From Cynocephalus volans (taxonomy: Eukaryota; Chordata; Mammalia; Dermoptera; Cynocephalidae): a stretch of DNA of 64,000 bases. Shown one piece after another: positions 24,290-34,900 of the stretch. The position numbers and the translations under genes are program-made. The DNA lies in NCBI RefSeq assembly GCF_027409185.1, contig NC_084474.1:94951505-95015504 (forward strand), in the 5' to 3' direction. Position 1 is the stretch's first letter; each line of letters starts with the position of its first letter. Under the pieces are notes generated by a model, which was not told where the DNA came from, searched no databases, and saw nothing but the letters and a program-made list of their open reading frames with translations.

Positions 24290-25110
24290 GCACTGTGCAG
24301 GGAGCGCGCCTGGGTGCGAGCAGGGTCGTCGGGGTCACACACAGCGGGGCGGCCGGCGGGACAGCTCGCGGCGTTACTGGAGGGTCTTGTTTAGAAAGCG
24401 TTTCTATCCCAGGGACCACGTTCGGGGGCAGAAACTCAGTTCTGAGTAAGGGCAAATGCAAAAGCCAGGAAAGAGAGACAAAAAGTAAAGTCTCAGTCTG
24501 GTTTCTTCGGGGGCCAGCGTACCGCGTGACCGACCCCTCCGAACGCGGCAGCCCGGGCCGAGGCTGGGCCGGGGCGTGGAGGCCAGGCTCGCCGGCGAGC
24601 GAGTCACCCCGACTGCGGGGAGCTGCGGGCAGGGGCTCCGGGGCCGCACGCTCGGACACGGGGCCCGCGGGCGCGGCGGGCGGGGAGCACCGGGGCGGCT
24701 CCCGGGAGGGGGCGCTGCCGCCCGCGGCCCGGCCCGGCCCCGCCGCCCGCCCCGCCCAGGCCGCGGCTCCCGCGCGCGCCCAGGAGGGACCGCGCAGCGG
24801 CCTCCCCCGCCGCCCGCGCGCCCGCCCGGTGCCGCCGCCCCGCTCCTCAGGCCCGAACCCCACTCACCCTGCAAACCCCGAGTCGCCGTCGCCGCTGCCG
24901 CCGGCCGGAAGTGCCGGCCGCTCTGCCCTCCGCCAGTGCGCGCCCCGCGCCTTCCTCCGGCCACTTCCGGGGCGCTCTAGGCAGGTTGGAGGACTCGGCC
25001 TCTCGCTGGCATCTGGGAGCCAGACCTGGGGCTTCCTGAGAAGCCGGGCGCCAGGGGACAAACCGGGGCCAGGGGACGGGCCGGGCGGTGGCTCAGCGCC
25101 TTCCCGCAGC
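24290..25110 (-). promoter_or_regulatory. JRK: CpG island, likely JRK promoter and 5' exon
   Basis: The stretch is dense in CG dinucleotides and GGCGG/CCGCC boxes, sharply different from its surroundings, and contains GGAAGTGCCGG/CACTTCCGG motifs (about 24905-24970) of the ETS type common in TATA-less housekeeping promoters. It lies 3.4-4.2 kb upstream of the JRK coding exon on the JRK strand. Long open frames on both strands here are a by-product of high GC. I cannot place the transcription start or the first splice donor. Confidence 0.6.
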
Positions 25111-25333
25111 CGCGTCCCGTTGCCAAAGGTCGGTTCACCTCCTACTTAGCGAGAACCGCCTCCTACCTAATTTAGATGACTTCGATGATAAGATTTGAGG
25201 CTTTTGAACTGTGGAGACTCAGAGGAGATTTGGACTTGACTTTCATAAGAGAAGACTTGGGGGGACCTTGAGACGGACGAATGCATTTTGCATGTGGGAC
25301 GTATGTGAATCTTTGGGAACCGGAGGGTGGACC

Positions 25334-25842
25334 GTGGTGGGCTGAATCATGGTCCCCCAAGGATGTCCACACCCCAGTCCCCCGAACCTGTTTGTTACCT
25401 TGCTTGACAAAAGCGACTTTGCAGATGGGATCACGTCAGGTTCTCCAGAAAGGAAGATGATTCTGATTAGCCGGGTGGGTCCAGTGTAATTACAAAGGTC
25501 CTGATAAAAGAGAGGAGTGAGGAAAAGACACTGTGGTCATAAAAACAGAGGAAAGGAGACGGAACGACAGAGGCAGAGGTTGGAGCGATGTGCTTTGAGG
25601 ATGGAGGAAGGGCCCCCACACCAAGGAACGCCGGTGCTTCCAGAAGCCGGGAAAGGCCAGGGGACGGATTCTCTCCTGGAGCCTCCAGAAGGAACGCAGC
25701 CCTGCCGGCCGACACCTTGATTTTAAGTCCATGCGACTCGTTTCAGACTTCCGGCCTCTATAACTGCAGGATAATAAATCTGTGTAGTTTTAGGCCACCA
25801 AGTTTGTGGAATTTGTTGCAGCAGCAATAGGAAACGAATACA
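25334..25842 (+). mobile_element. MLT1-type MaLR LTR
   Basis: The sequence runs GGGCTGAATCATGGTCCCCC, then GACTTTGCAGATGGGATCA, CCTGATAAAAGAG, CCCTGCCGGCCGACACCTTG, GATAATAAATCTGTG and an end near GAAACGAATACA. This order is the recognisable body of MLT1-family LTRs, including the AATAAA signal. It is a solo copy. Confidence 0.8.
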
Positions 25843-26429
25843 GATTTTGGTAACTCCACTCCTTAATTCGCAGTCCCCCCGGCTCCCAGGACCTCCACCC
25901 CTGGCTGTGCCTCCTCACCCTCGCTTGCAGATCCCTGCTGGACAGGCTCCTCCTTGGCTCTCTTCTCTAGCCACACCCACGCCCGGGGTGAAATCCCCCA
26001 GTGTCAAGGCTTCAAATACCATCGAAGGCTGGCAAATCCCAAATTCATGTCTCCTGCCAGGACCCTCTCCCGAAATCCGGACTCCTATCTCCTACCCAGC
26101 ATCCCTGCACAGCTTTCTGCCAGGCACCAACATGGTGTTCCTGACCCTGAACTCTCGCTCCTCCTGCCCAGCCCTGCTGCAGCCACTGTACTCCGCGTCG
26201 CAGTAAGTGGCAACCCCCTCTCCACTCACTCAGGCCAAGAAATGCGGGGTCCTCCTTGACTCTTCTTTCCCTAAAACCCCACGTCCAACTGACCAGGAGC
26301 TCTGGTTGGCTCCACCCTCAAAATCCAGCCGACCTCTGACCTCTCCTCCCTCCCTCCCCCTGCCCTCCCCCGTCTGAGCCTCTCTGGTCTTGGTGTTGCC
26401 TCCTCCCTTCTCTTTGTTTCTGTCCTCAC

Positions 26430-26560
26430 CCCCATATCCACTATTGACTCCTGCACAACGAGCTGCCCCAAAGCTTAGTGGCTTGAGACAGCGACCATTT
26501 CATTGCACATGATTCTGTGGGTCAGAAATTCGGGCATGCTAGGGTTAGATGTGTTTGACA
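26430..26560. repeat. Ancient interspersed repeat, family uncertain
   Basis: AAGCTTAGTGGCTTGAGACA followed by CATTTCATTGCAC and GATTCTGTGGGTCAGAAATTC resembles a widespread old mammalian repeat with the phrase CTTAGTGGCTTAAAACAAC. I recognise the phrase but cannot name the family with confidence. Confidence 0.4.
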
Positions 26561-27001
26561 GGGAGGAAGCCGAGTCACGGATCATACCAGGCACGTGCTG
26601 GGACTGGAACCCAGGACAACTGGACTGGCGCGCCCTTAACAAGGTCTCCTGGGACAGCGACGCCCTCCAGGATGGCCAGCTCTATCCCTGTGTGGGACAC
26701 TTGCTGCCACAGGATCTCATGCTCCTCCTAGGACCTGCATGGTGTGGCGGAGGTGGGGCTTGGCACGGAACTGAGGCCTGACCCCCAAGATGCATGGGGC
26801 TCCCCCAGGTGCTCCTACCATTACTCTGGGACCCTGGGGCCTTGTCTGAAGGACCAAGTCCACTGTGGCAGTGGGGAGGGGTCAGAAAGAGAGGAAGACA
26901 AGGAAGAAAATGCACCGGTGTCTCCTGGTGCTGACATTGACGGCTCCCCGCCCCCCAGTCATCCCCCCAGTTCCCAGGGTTGAGCCCCCAGACCACGTCT
27001 G

Positions 27002-27466
27002 TGTCGGGCTTTAAAAACTAATGCCACCTTAAGTGACATTACAAGTGGATCAAGGTGGCAGCCTAAGATGGCACCAGGAGGAAGTAGGGTGGCAGTGTCT
27101 GCGGGAACCTTGCCTTAGCCCTTAATTGGCCGCACTCGTGAACACTGCGTGATTGCAATAGACAGGCATTGAGACAGGACCCTTAAGCTGATGGGAGGAT
27201 GTAAAAAACCTCCCTTCCCCATTTGCCTTTAAAAGCAAGTGCTTGTGTGATAATAAACGGAACTGCTCGACAGAACCCCTGCCGTGTCTGAGTGTCCTTT
27301 AACCGGGCTGTTTTGGGGGCCGGTGGTGTGCTCACCTCTCTTCACGGCGCTCTTCCCCGTCTCCTTCCAAAGGGGACAGGAGGGAAAGAGGAATCCCGGG
27401 CCATTTGTTCGCCCACCGAAAGCAACGAGGCTAGGGCTGTTCGGGTCGGCCGCTGCGGACCCGACA
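27002..27466 (+). repeat. 5' LTR of class II ERV
   Basis: The LTR begins TGTCGGG and ends CCCGACA, perfect 7-base inverted termini. It carries AATAAA at about 27252-27257. Three bases after its end, TGGTGGCCCATGTGAGG starts with the TGG expected of a tRNA primer-binding site, but I could not match it to a specific tRNA. Confidence 0.93.
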
Positions 27467-27797
27467 GAGTGGTGGCCCATGTGAGGCGTTTTTAAAACTC
27501 GTGGGTGAAAGGCGAGCGAGTGAGGCCCCCGGCTGCTCGGTCCTCAAAGAAGGTCGACGAAGGGTGATCAACCAGCGGAGTGGCCCCCGCAACCGCGGTA
27601 GTCGCCGTGAAGTAATCTGCCTGCGTGTCAGGGTGAGTACCATAACGGGGAAGTCCCTGCCCTTCTATGCCCTGTGCTCCCTTTGTCCCTTCCCCACGGG
27701 GCAACATGGGAGGTGTGTGTGTGGAAAGAGTGACGAGACAGCCTGCAAGGCTCTAAAGTACATGTTAAAAAGCAGAGGCCTATAAATACCTGACTCC

Positions 27798-29714
27798 ATG
27801 GCCACCAATGCCTGGCGTCATGTGGTGCAGGTAGCCCCTTGAGCACCTTCGTCCAACTTGTTCTCGTATGAGACTTGGGACCGGGTTCAGACCCTGGCCA
27901 GAAAGAACGAGATTAGTCACGGGCTAGACCCCCCCTTAGGGTTCTACCCAACCATCTCTGCACAAAAGCTTTGCTTCCGTCCCGAGCATCAGGAAGGGGC
28001 AGAAAGGGATTGGGCACAGTTCGATGAGGAGAGAAAAAAGGAAACAAAGCTGCCAATGCAAGGCCCTGAGCCACTGAGTGATGCCTATGCCCCTACCCTG
28101 TACCCTCCTCTCCCGGCATACTCACCCCGCTAAAGTTTAGCCGAAGGAGAGAAAGCGGCACCTGAAGAAGTGGAGGAGGCTAGCCCACCTTTAAAAACAC
28201 CCCCGGCACAGCCGCAGGCTTTTCCTGTCATGGCTCGCTGGGAACCCCTAGCCATCCGCAGCCCGTGGGGGAAAGCGGCCCCTCAGGCCTATCCGGTCAA
28301 CGTTGTAAAAGAACTAAAAAAGGCTGTTGCCGAGGCCAGGACTTTATCCTCAGCCTTGCAGGCTCAGACACAAAACTTAACCGAAGCCTTCAAGGCGTTT
28401 ACCGCCCTGATCCCCTCAGGAAACAATACTTCCCCACCCTTCAAGGGACAATGTTTTGGTTGCGGAAGACAAGGTCATTTTAAAAGCCAATGTCCCAAGG
28501 CTAAAGGCAAAAAAAAACCCTACCACCCCATGCCCCCCCCCCCATGTAAAAAAGGATTACATTGGGAAAAGGACCCTTGGGAAGCTCATGACCTTAAAGA
28601 GCTGAAAAAGGCTGTCGCAGAGGATGGGCCCAATTCCCCATGGGCAGAAACCATCCTCCAGGGCTTAGCTCACCAACCCTGCACGACCCAAGATTGGAAA
28701 ATGCTCTGTAAGGCTGTCCTCCCCCCAAACTTGTTTATCAAGTTCTGTGCCTTCTTTAAAGAAGAGTGCCATGTGCAGGCAGAGATAAACCAAGCAGCCA
28801 ACCCACCCATCCCTATCAGCTTCGGCATGCTGTCTGGAACAGCAGATCAATTTAGTATTGGAATCCAACAGGCTGCTATCCCAGGCCCCTACCAGGACCA
28901 GGTTAGGGCAACAGCGTTAGCCGCATGGAAAAAGTTGGCTGAAGGGCCCAGTGAGCCCACAATGGCCGGGGTCACCCAGCAACCCTCCGAGGACCTGCCC
29001 TCTTTCATGGTTCGGGTGCAACAGAGCATACAGAGAAAGTTTCCCCCAGGTCCTCTCCGGGACCAGTTTGTAAAAATGCTAGCGTGGGACGGCATGACTG
29101 CCGACCACAAGCGTGCCTGTGCCAGGCTCAAAGATCGTTCTATGGAAAAGTGGGTCATTGCCAGTAGAGACGTTGGAAGCTACCAACAACAAACCAGGGC
29201 CTTAACTTCCACTCTACAAGCTCAAGCGGAAACCCTTGCAGGTGCTATGACCCAGGCTCTTAGTGTCAGGATCCCTAAGGAGAGCCCCAGCCAACCCTCC
29301 CATAGGGGTCAATGTTATGGCTGTGGGGAACAAGGTCATTTCAAAAGGGACTGTCCCAACTGGAAAAATAAAAACCTTCCTTCAAAGCCGTGCCCTAGGT
29401 GCAGTAAGGGACTTCATTGGAAGCGTGAGTGCAGGTCTAAACTAGAGGAGGGGCAATCCCCAGCCCCGTCACTCCAAGGGGATGCAAAGCCAGCGCCTCC
29501 ATGCCCTACCAGGCGGCCAGTACCCCAGGCTCATTGGACTATACCTATAGTTCCTGGTTTAAGACCAAAAATGAATCTTAAAATTCAAGGCAAAGAGCTT
29601 CGATGCCTTGTTGACACGGGGGTGGATCGAACAGTCCTTAGCCACTATGGCAACAATAAATGGGTCTCCGCCTTCAAAGACAAGCCATTGTTGAATGGCA
29701 TCACCAATGCCTAA
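27798..29714 (+). pseudogene. gag: Class II ERV gag with fused protease start (broken)
   Basis: One frame carries matrix-like sequence from 27798 with stops at 27840 and 28131-28133. From 28170 it is open for 514 residues. That part holds a first zinc knuckle (CX2CX4HX4C, CFGCGRQGHFKSQC, about 28453-28494) and a half knuckle, then a capsid domain (about 28590-29160, with a major-homology-like EDLPSFMVRVQQS). A second nucleocapsid follows with CYGCGEQGHFKRDC and CPRCSKGLHWKREC, and finally a protease start with the active-site triplet DTG (about 29611). A nucleocapsid segment before the capsid is not the normal order. Protease is in the same frame as gag with no dUTPase between, so sequence has been lost there. 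The product would not be a normal Gag. Confidence 0.85.
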
Positions 29715-29762
29715 AAAATTAATTATTAAAACAAAAAGGGGGAGTCACCAGCCCTCATAACT

Positions 29763-30250
29763 ATGGGTCGAGGGTTTGGTTGTGTCTTCCCCCTCAGTGA
29801 GTCAACCCCTATATGGGTCCCAGCCAAAAATCTTAAGTTCTTGCCAGACACCCAGGGTACTGAGGACCCTGAGGAGTTTATTGTTTGTATGTTTCAGACT
29901 GCATTATGAACCCTTTGTGGATGCTCCAAGTGGCCGCCCTCCTCAGGTCAACAAGGACAAGGGCCTCTGCCACCGGGGGAGGTCCCCACGAGCCAGCCAA
30001 CCAAACCTGGGAGGTCATACAAGCTGTTACAGAACCGACGCGGATTGGATCTGCTATTTCTCCCTAGCTAAGCTTAGAGAAGGGCTAGAAAAGCGCCAAA
30101 AAAAAAAAAAGCGAGAAGCCAATAGTAATTGGTTCCAAAGCTGGCTTTCAAGTCCCCCGTGGCTCACCACCCTGCTGTCCTCCCTGGCGGGCCCCCTAGC
30201 ATCTTGGGGCCTTAGGCCATTCACCAGGTTGTGTCCCTTATAAGGCGCAA
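29763..30250 (+). pseudogene. Class II ERV integrase-tail and env transmembrane remnants
   Basis: Frame from 29763 reads a short segment with PIWVPAKNL, similar to the C-terminal tail of betaretroviral integrases, ending at 29902. An overlapping frame ending at 30243 contains KLREGLEKRQ and SNWFQSWLSSPPWLTTLL, which resembles the membrane-proximal part of a type C/D retroviral transmembrane protein. A run of 12 A (about 30099-30110) interrupts it. Most of pol and nearly all of the surface protein are deleted, so no function is expected. Confidence 0.65.
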
Positions 30251-30517
30251 CACCACTTCTCTCGTAATGCTCACCCAGCTGGTAGAGGAGGTGCCCCACA
30301 ATGAAAGCCCTGACAGCCCTTGGGTTGATATGGCCCTTCCAGAAATCAACGCCAATCTGTAAGGCTCCACCCCGCCCCGGCTTGGCTGGATAGTCAATGA
30401 CAGGTAAGATTTCCAGAGGGAAACAACCTAAGACAGGCACAGCCACCAGAGGGAATGGAGGCGAGGCTGGGAAGGTTAGCCGCCTCCAGCTGCCTTATTA
30501 AAAGAGAAAGGGGGAGA

Positions 30518-30984
30518 TGTCGGGCCTTAAAAACTAACGCCACCTTAAGGGACATTACAAGTGGATCATCCTGGCAGCCTACGATGGCACCAGGAGGAAG
30601 TTGGGTGGCAGTGTCTGCGGGAACCTTGCCTTAGCCCTTAATTGGCTGCACTTGTGAACACTGCGTGATTGCAATAGATAGGCATTGAGACAGGACCCTT
30701 AAGCTGATGGGAGGATGTAAAAAACCTCCCTTCCCCATTTGCCTTTAAAAGCAAGTGCTTGTGTGATAATAAACGGAGCTGCTCGACAGAACCCCCGCCG
30801 CGTCTGAGTGTCCTTTAACCGGGCTGTTTTGGGGGCCAGCGGTGTGCTCACCTCTCTTCACGGCTCTCTTCCCCCATCTCCTTCCAAAGGGGACAGGAGG
30901 GAAAGAGGAATCCCGGGCCATTTGTTCGCCCACCGAAAGCAACGGGGCTAGGGCTGTTCGGGTCGGCCGGCGGCAGACCCGACA
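30518..30984 (+). repeat. 3' LTR of class II ERV
   Basis: Nearly identical to the 5' LTR over its full length, with the same TGTCGGG and CCCGACA ends and the same AATAAA. It is directly preceded by a polypurine tract and followed by the CGTCTG target duplication. Confidence 0.93.
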
Positions 30985-31799
30985 CGTCTGTACCACTGCA
31001 GCGGCTCCTTCCCGACTGGCCTCCCCATCCCCACTTACAGCCAGAGTGGCCTATGAGAAGTTCCATCTGAGCCAACCACTCCCCTCCCTGAATAAAGCCC
31101 AGCTCCTCACTGGGCCATGAGGCCACACTCAATGTGGCCTCTCTCTGTCCTCTTGAAAGCCATGGGAGTCCCTGCCCTGTGTGCTGCTCCCTTTGCCTGG
31201 AGGCAGCCTGAACTCTGGCAGTGCCCTTCCTCAGGTTCTGGAGGCCCCAGGTGGGGGGAATCACCAGCCAGTCCTCCTTCCAGGAGGGTCTCAGGGTGAC
31301 AAGTCTCTTACAGCAGGGAGGAGGGGTTTCGGCTCCCTGGCTGAGGGTGCTTGTGAAGCCCCTGCCAGCCGCGAAGAAGGGGACTGACCTGGGTGAGTCT
31401 GGGGTCTCCTAGGCTCACTGACTCCACTCCAGGAGGGAGGGGTGGGCATGAGAAAAAGGGTACAGAGAGGTGAGGACAGCTCTGAGAGGCACTAGAGGCA
31501 GAGGGGCCTGGCCAACGGGGCTGGGGATTGTGGGGCCAGGGTGGGGGTGGGAGTGGTGCCCATCACAGCCTTAGTGCCCGGGAGCAGGTTTGGAGCAGGG
31601 CCACTGATGGTACCTTTGTGAGAACCAGGAAAAGGGGGCTTCTCTGGGGATGCCAGGGGCCCTTGGGGGAATTAGAGGTGGAGGCTGGATCCCAGGACAG
31701 TAGTGGGGCCTGTGGGCACTCGGCCAGGACAGGCTGAGGTGGGAAACAGACTTTGAGGGGCCCAAGGCTGCCTAGCCCACTGCCCAGGGTGCTCTCATG

Positions 31800-31920
31800 G
31801 GACTCAGTGCCCCCAACACACACACACTCACATGTGACACACACGTGCACACACGCCTGCTCATATACAGTTTACACGTACAAATATGCCCACACATTCA
31901 CATATCACACACACAGAGCT
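31800..31920. repeat. Degenerate (CA)n microsatellite
   Basis: Several blocks of ACACACAC are mixed with ACTCACATG and ACGTGCAC between about 31815 and 31915. No coding or regulatory signal was seen. Confidence 0.7.
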
Positions 31921-32559
31921 TGCAAGTCATGACCTTAATTTCCAGAACCCAAAATGGGGGCCTGGCACTGAGGGTGCCCCCCAGCTACCCAGTGATCTGA
32001 CCATGCATGGGTTACCCTCCTGATCCTCATTTTTACTAAAGAAAAGATCTACAGCGGTGAAACCTGAAACAGTGGTGGTTTTGCGATTGACGTGCTATCT
32101 CTATTTTAAAAAACTGACTCTACATGAAATAAAAAGTTCTTGCAAAAACGATGTGCATTCAAGCACAGGCTGTGTGGTGGCCCTGGAGACCTGTCAGCAA
32201 GGAGTCCCTGCAAGGTGGGGTCTGCTCCCGCAAAACCCCAGCACTGGCCTGGCAGCTCCCACCCCGGCTTCCTATCCTGGCAAGAATCAGGGCAACTCTT
32301 GTACGATGTAAAGGGCAGGGTTTCCAGGGAATCCAACTGGTTTGAGCCCTGGCAGTCAGGTGAGCCAAGAGAGAACAGGAAAATCTGGAGTCCCAGGAAG
32401 TGATCAGCAGGGCAGATGAAGGAGGCTATGGGTGAGCCATGTCAAAGCCACACCCAGGCCCTGTCCACTATGCAGAGGGACTGCAGGGAGCCGTGCCCCT
32501 TTGTGACAGAACTTTCCAGAAAGCAGGACCACCAGAGGATACAGGTTTAGCTTACACTC

Positions 32560-32800
32560 AGGGCTGCATTCAGTGTGTGCCCAAAGTATGAATGACAGGG
32601 GACAAGGATCAATCAGTTTGTGAGCAGGATCAGGGCTCAGTGTGTGACCAGTCAGGGCTTAGGGTATGACTAGACTCAGGATTCAGGGTGTGACCATAAT
32701 CAGGGCTTATTTGGTGACCAGGATCAGGGTTCAGACTGACCATAATAAGGGCTCAGTTTTGGGCTGGGGTCAGGGCTCAACCCGTGGTCAGGGGTGCGGC
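32560..32800. repeat. Degenerate minisatellite, unit about 25-30 bases
   Basis: Phrases of the type ATCAGGGCTCAGTGTGTGACC recur about eight times with substitutions and small gaps (32628, 32653, 32678, 32700, 32726 and onward). This looks like an old, decayed tandem repeat. Confidence 0.6.
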
Positions 32801-32861
32801 TCTAGTGACATCACGGCCCCGGTGTTCGATATTTGAGCTGTTGCCATTAGGCCATCCTTAG

Positions 32862-33082
32862 ATCAGAGTCTCACCCTCAGCACTGCTGACATTCAGGGCT
32901 GGATGATTCTGTGGTGGGGGCTGACTTGCACCCTGCAGGACACTGAGCAGATCATTGGCCTGGACCCACCAGATGCTGGTGGCAACCCCCAGTTGGGACA
33001 ACCAAAATGTCTCCAGGAATTGCCAAATGTGTCCCAGGGAAGGGGTCAGAGTCGCCCCTGTTTGAGAAGCACAGCTTTAGAG
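32862..33082 (-). mobile_element. MER5A-like hAT DNA transposon fragment
   Basis: On the minus strand the sequence reads through GGCGACTCTGACCC, ACACATTTGGCAATTCCTGG, CATTTTGGTTGTCCCAACTG and ATCATCCAGCCCTGAATG. These are the landmark phrases of MER5/MER20-type non-autonomous hAT-Charlie elements. It is non-coding. Confidence 0.75.
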
Positions 33083-33394
33083 TAATCACTCATATCAAAT
33101 CAGATCGACAAACATTTACACCCCTGTAAATATTTGAGGAGCGAATGTTCCAGGCTGGTGCCGGGTGCCAGTGCCCTGAATACAGAGACAGATAAGAATG
33201 CTCCTGTCCAGGGCAGCCAGAGTCCCAGGGAGCTGGGCAGGTGGTGTGGGGAGGGTGGGCAGACAAGAAGCCAACTGCACACGAAAACAGTGGGGTCACG
33301 CACATTTTAATTACAGTGCGAGGCACCTGTCCTGAGTGAGAAAGTTCCCAGTGGGCAGAGTGGGCAGGGAAGATGTCCTGGGAGGTGGCCACAC

Positions 33395-33500
33395 CCGCCT
33401 CAGGTGACTTTGAGCAAGTTCCTCCCCCTCTCTGGGCCCCAGGCTGCTCACTGGCCAAAGGAGAGACAATTCCATGGAAAAGAGCCCAACCCAGTAGCGT
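33395..33500 (+). repeat. MIR SINE fragment
   Basis: GACTTTGAGCAAGTTCC followed by CTCTCTGGGCCCCAG is a diverged MIR core. Confidence 0.55.
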
Positions 33501-34854
33501 GAGGGAGCTGGGCGGGGGTGTCCTCAGAGGGACAGAGCTGGCCTGGGGCCCCAGGTGGGGAGCACACAGGCCACTTGTCGGTGATGCTGCCCCAGGAGGT
33601 CTGGGTCTCACTCATCCCTCATGCCCAGTGTGTCACTGGGACCCAGGACTCAGGGTGGGAAGGTGGGACCTGCTGTCCCCCAGCACCTGCATGCAACTGC
33701 CCCTTAGCCTCCCTGGACTGTCCACGTGCAGTGGGAGATGGGGCTGATTTCCCCATGTCCTCTCTTCCTACAACATCCTCATCTACCCCTAAAATGCCAC
33801 AGGGCCCTTTTCAGGGGGGGAAAATCCGGGAGGGAGAAGTTAGAATAAAGGTCAGATGTGCTGTGCTGTCAGCAGAGACAGGAGCGTGTCAGGGAGGGAA
33901 GGTTTCTTCCCTGGAGCAGGAGGCCTGTTGCCCCTCCAGACACAGCCAGTGATTCTGTCCACCAGTGTCCAGGGGCACTGGAGAGAGCTGAGCATAGGCA
34001 CCATATACCAAGGCAAGGGTCCAGTTGAGAGAGATGACAGGGACCGTGTCAATCGACCTCCGTCCCTTCCCACCCTCCAGTTCCCTGCCAGCAGAAGCTG
34101 GATCGGCCTCCCAGGACTCAGAGCAGGGTGGAGGGTGGGCCTGGGGCCGAGGGAAAATGTGCAATGGTGTCCAGGCTTGTGCCACCTCCTGCTACCACAG
34201 AGACTGCAAGATGCTGCTTTTCCAACTCCCTTGCAGCTAAATGTCCAAGTTGTGCAAATTAAATAAGGTCCTGAGGGGAAAGCCCTTATCCCAGGGCCCA
34301 GCGCATACTAACTGCTCCATAAATGTGAGCCTGTAGCTGTCTTAGTCCCCCATCCAGGTCCCCTCCCCAGGGAAGGCATCACCCAGAACAGCCCCCACCC
34401 ATGTCACCCACTCTGCAGCCCACCCTTCTTCTGTGCAGCAGGCATGCCCATCTGTCTGTGATGCTTTGATCAAGGCCTGTCACCCGTGGGGACCACGGGC
34501 CCCAGGAGGGCAGCGCTGCTTCTTCAGGGAGTGCAGGGGCCTGAGGGAGACACCCCTCACAGTAGGCTGAAAGATTAAGGAGGGGACAGGTCTCCAGAGA
34601 GGGATCTCCCTTGTCTGGCCCCTCTCTGTGAGGTGGGGGAGGTGCGGTCTGGGGGCCCAGAGGTGGCTGAGAAATGCCCTGGGCAGGCTCTGCCCTCCCA
34701 GCGGCAGAAGGAAGGACAAAGGCAGCGGGAGGGTGCAGCCTGGGGTCAGCCTCAGCCCGAGACTGGGATCTGCCCAGCCCTCGCGCCCTCACTGGCTCCA
34801 GGGAGCCCGTCGGTGTTGACCGTGGGAGGCACAGCCTCCCTGCAGCTGAAGCCA

Positions 34855-34860
34855 TATAAA
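34855..34860 (+). promoter_or_regulatory. PSCA: TATA box of PSCA
   Basis: TATAAA lies 46 bases upstream of the PSCA start codon. Initiation about 30 bases downstream would be near 34885 and would leave a very short 5' UTR. An out-of-frame ATG at 34867 sits too close to the TATA box to be included in such a transcript. Confidence 0.7.
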
Positions 34861-34900
34861 GCCACCATGAGGCCCGCTCCACTGCTGCCCACCTGCGACC

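Larger units (their letters stand above)
26996..30990 (+). mobile_element. Class II (betaretrovirus-like) endogenous retrovirus, internally deleted
   Basis: Two LTRs (27002-27466 and 30518-30984), both TGTCGGG...CCCGACA, flank about 3.05 kb of internal sequence. The 6-base repeat CGTCTG lies immediately outside both LTRs (26996-27001 and 30985-30990); 6 bp is the duplication size typical of class II elements. A purine tract (about 30500-30517, AAAGAGAAAGGGGGAGA) precedes the 3' LTR. Inside are gag and a protease start, then a short integrase-tail-like and env remnant; reverse transcriptase is missing. By-eye comparison of the LTRs gives roughly 22-25 differences in about 465 bases, so the insertion is comparatively recent and probably lineage-specific. 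A complete relative would be about twice as long. Confidence 0.93.

Noticed and set aside
24070-25149. 359-residue plus-strand and 317-residue minus-strand open frames in the CpG island
   Set aside because: High GC removes stop codons; composition is Arg/Gly/Pro/Ala with no domain, and the place fits the JRK promoter.
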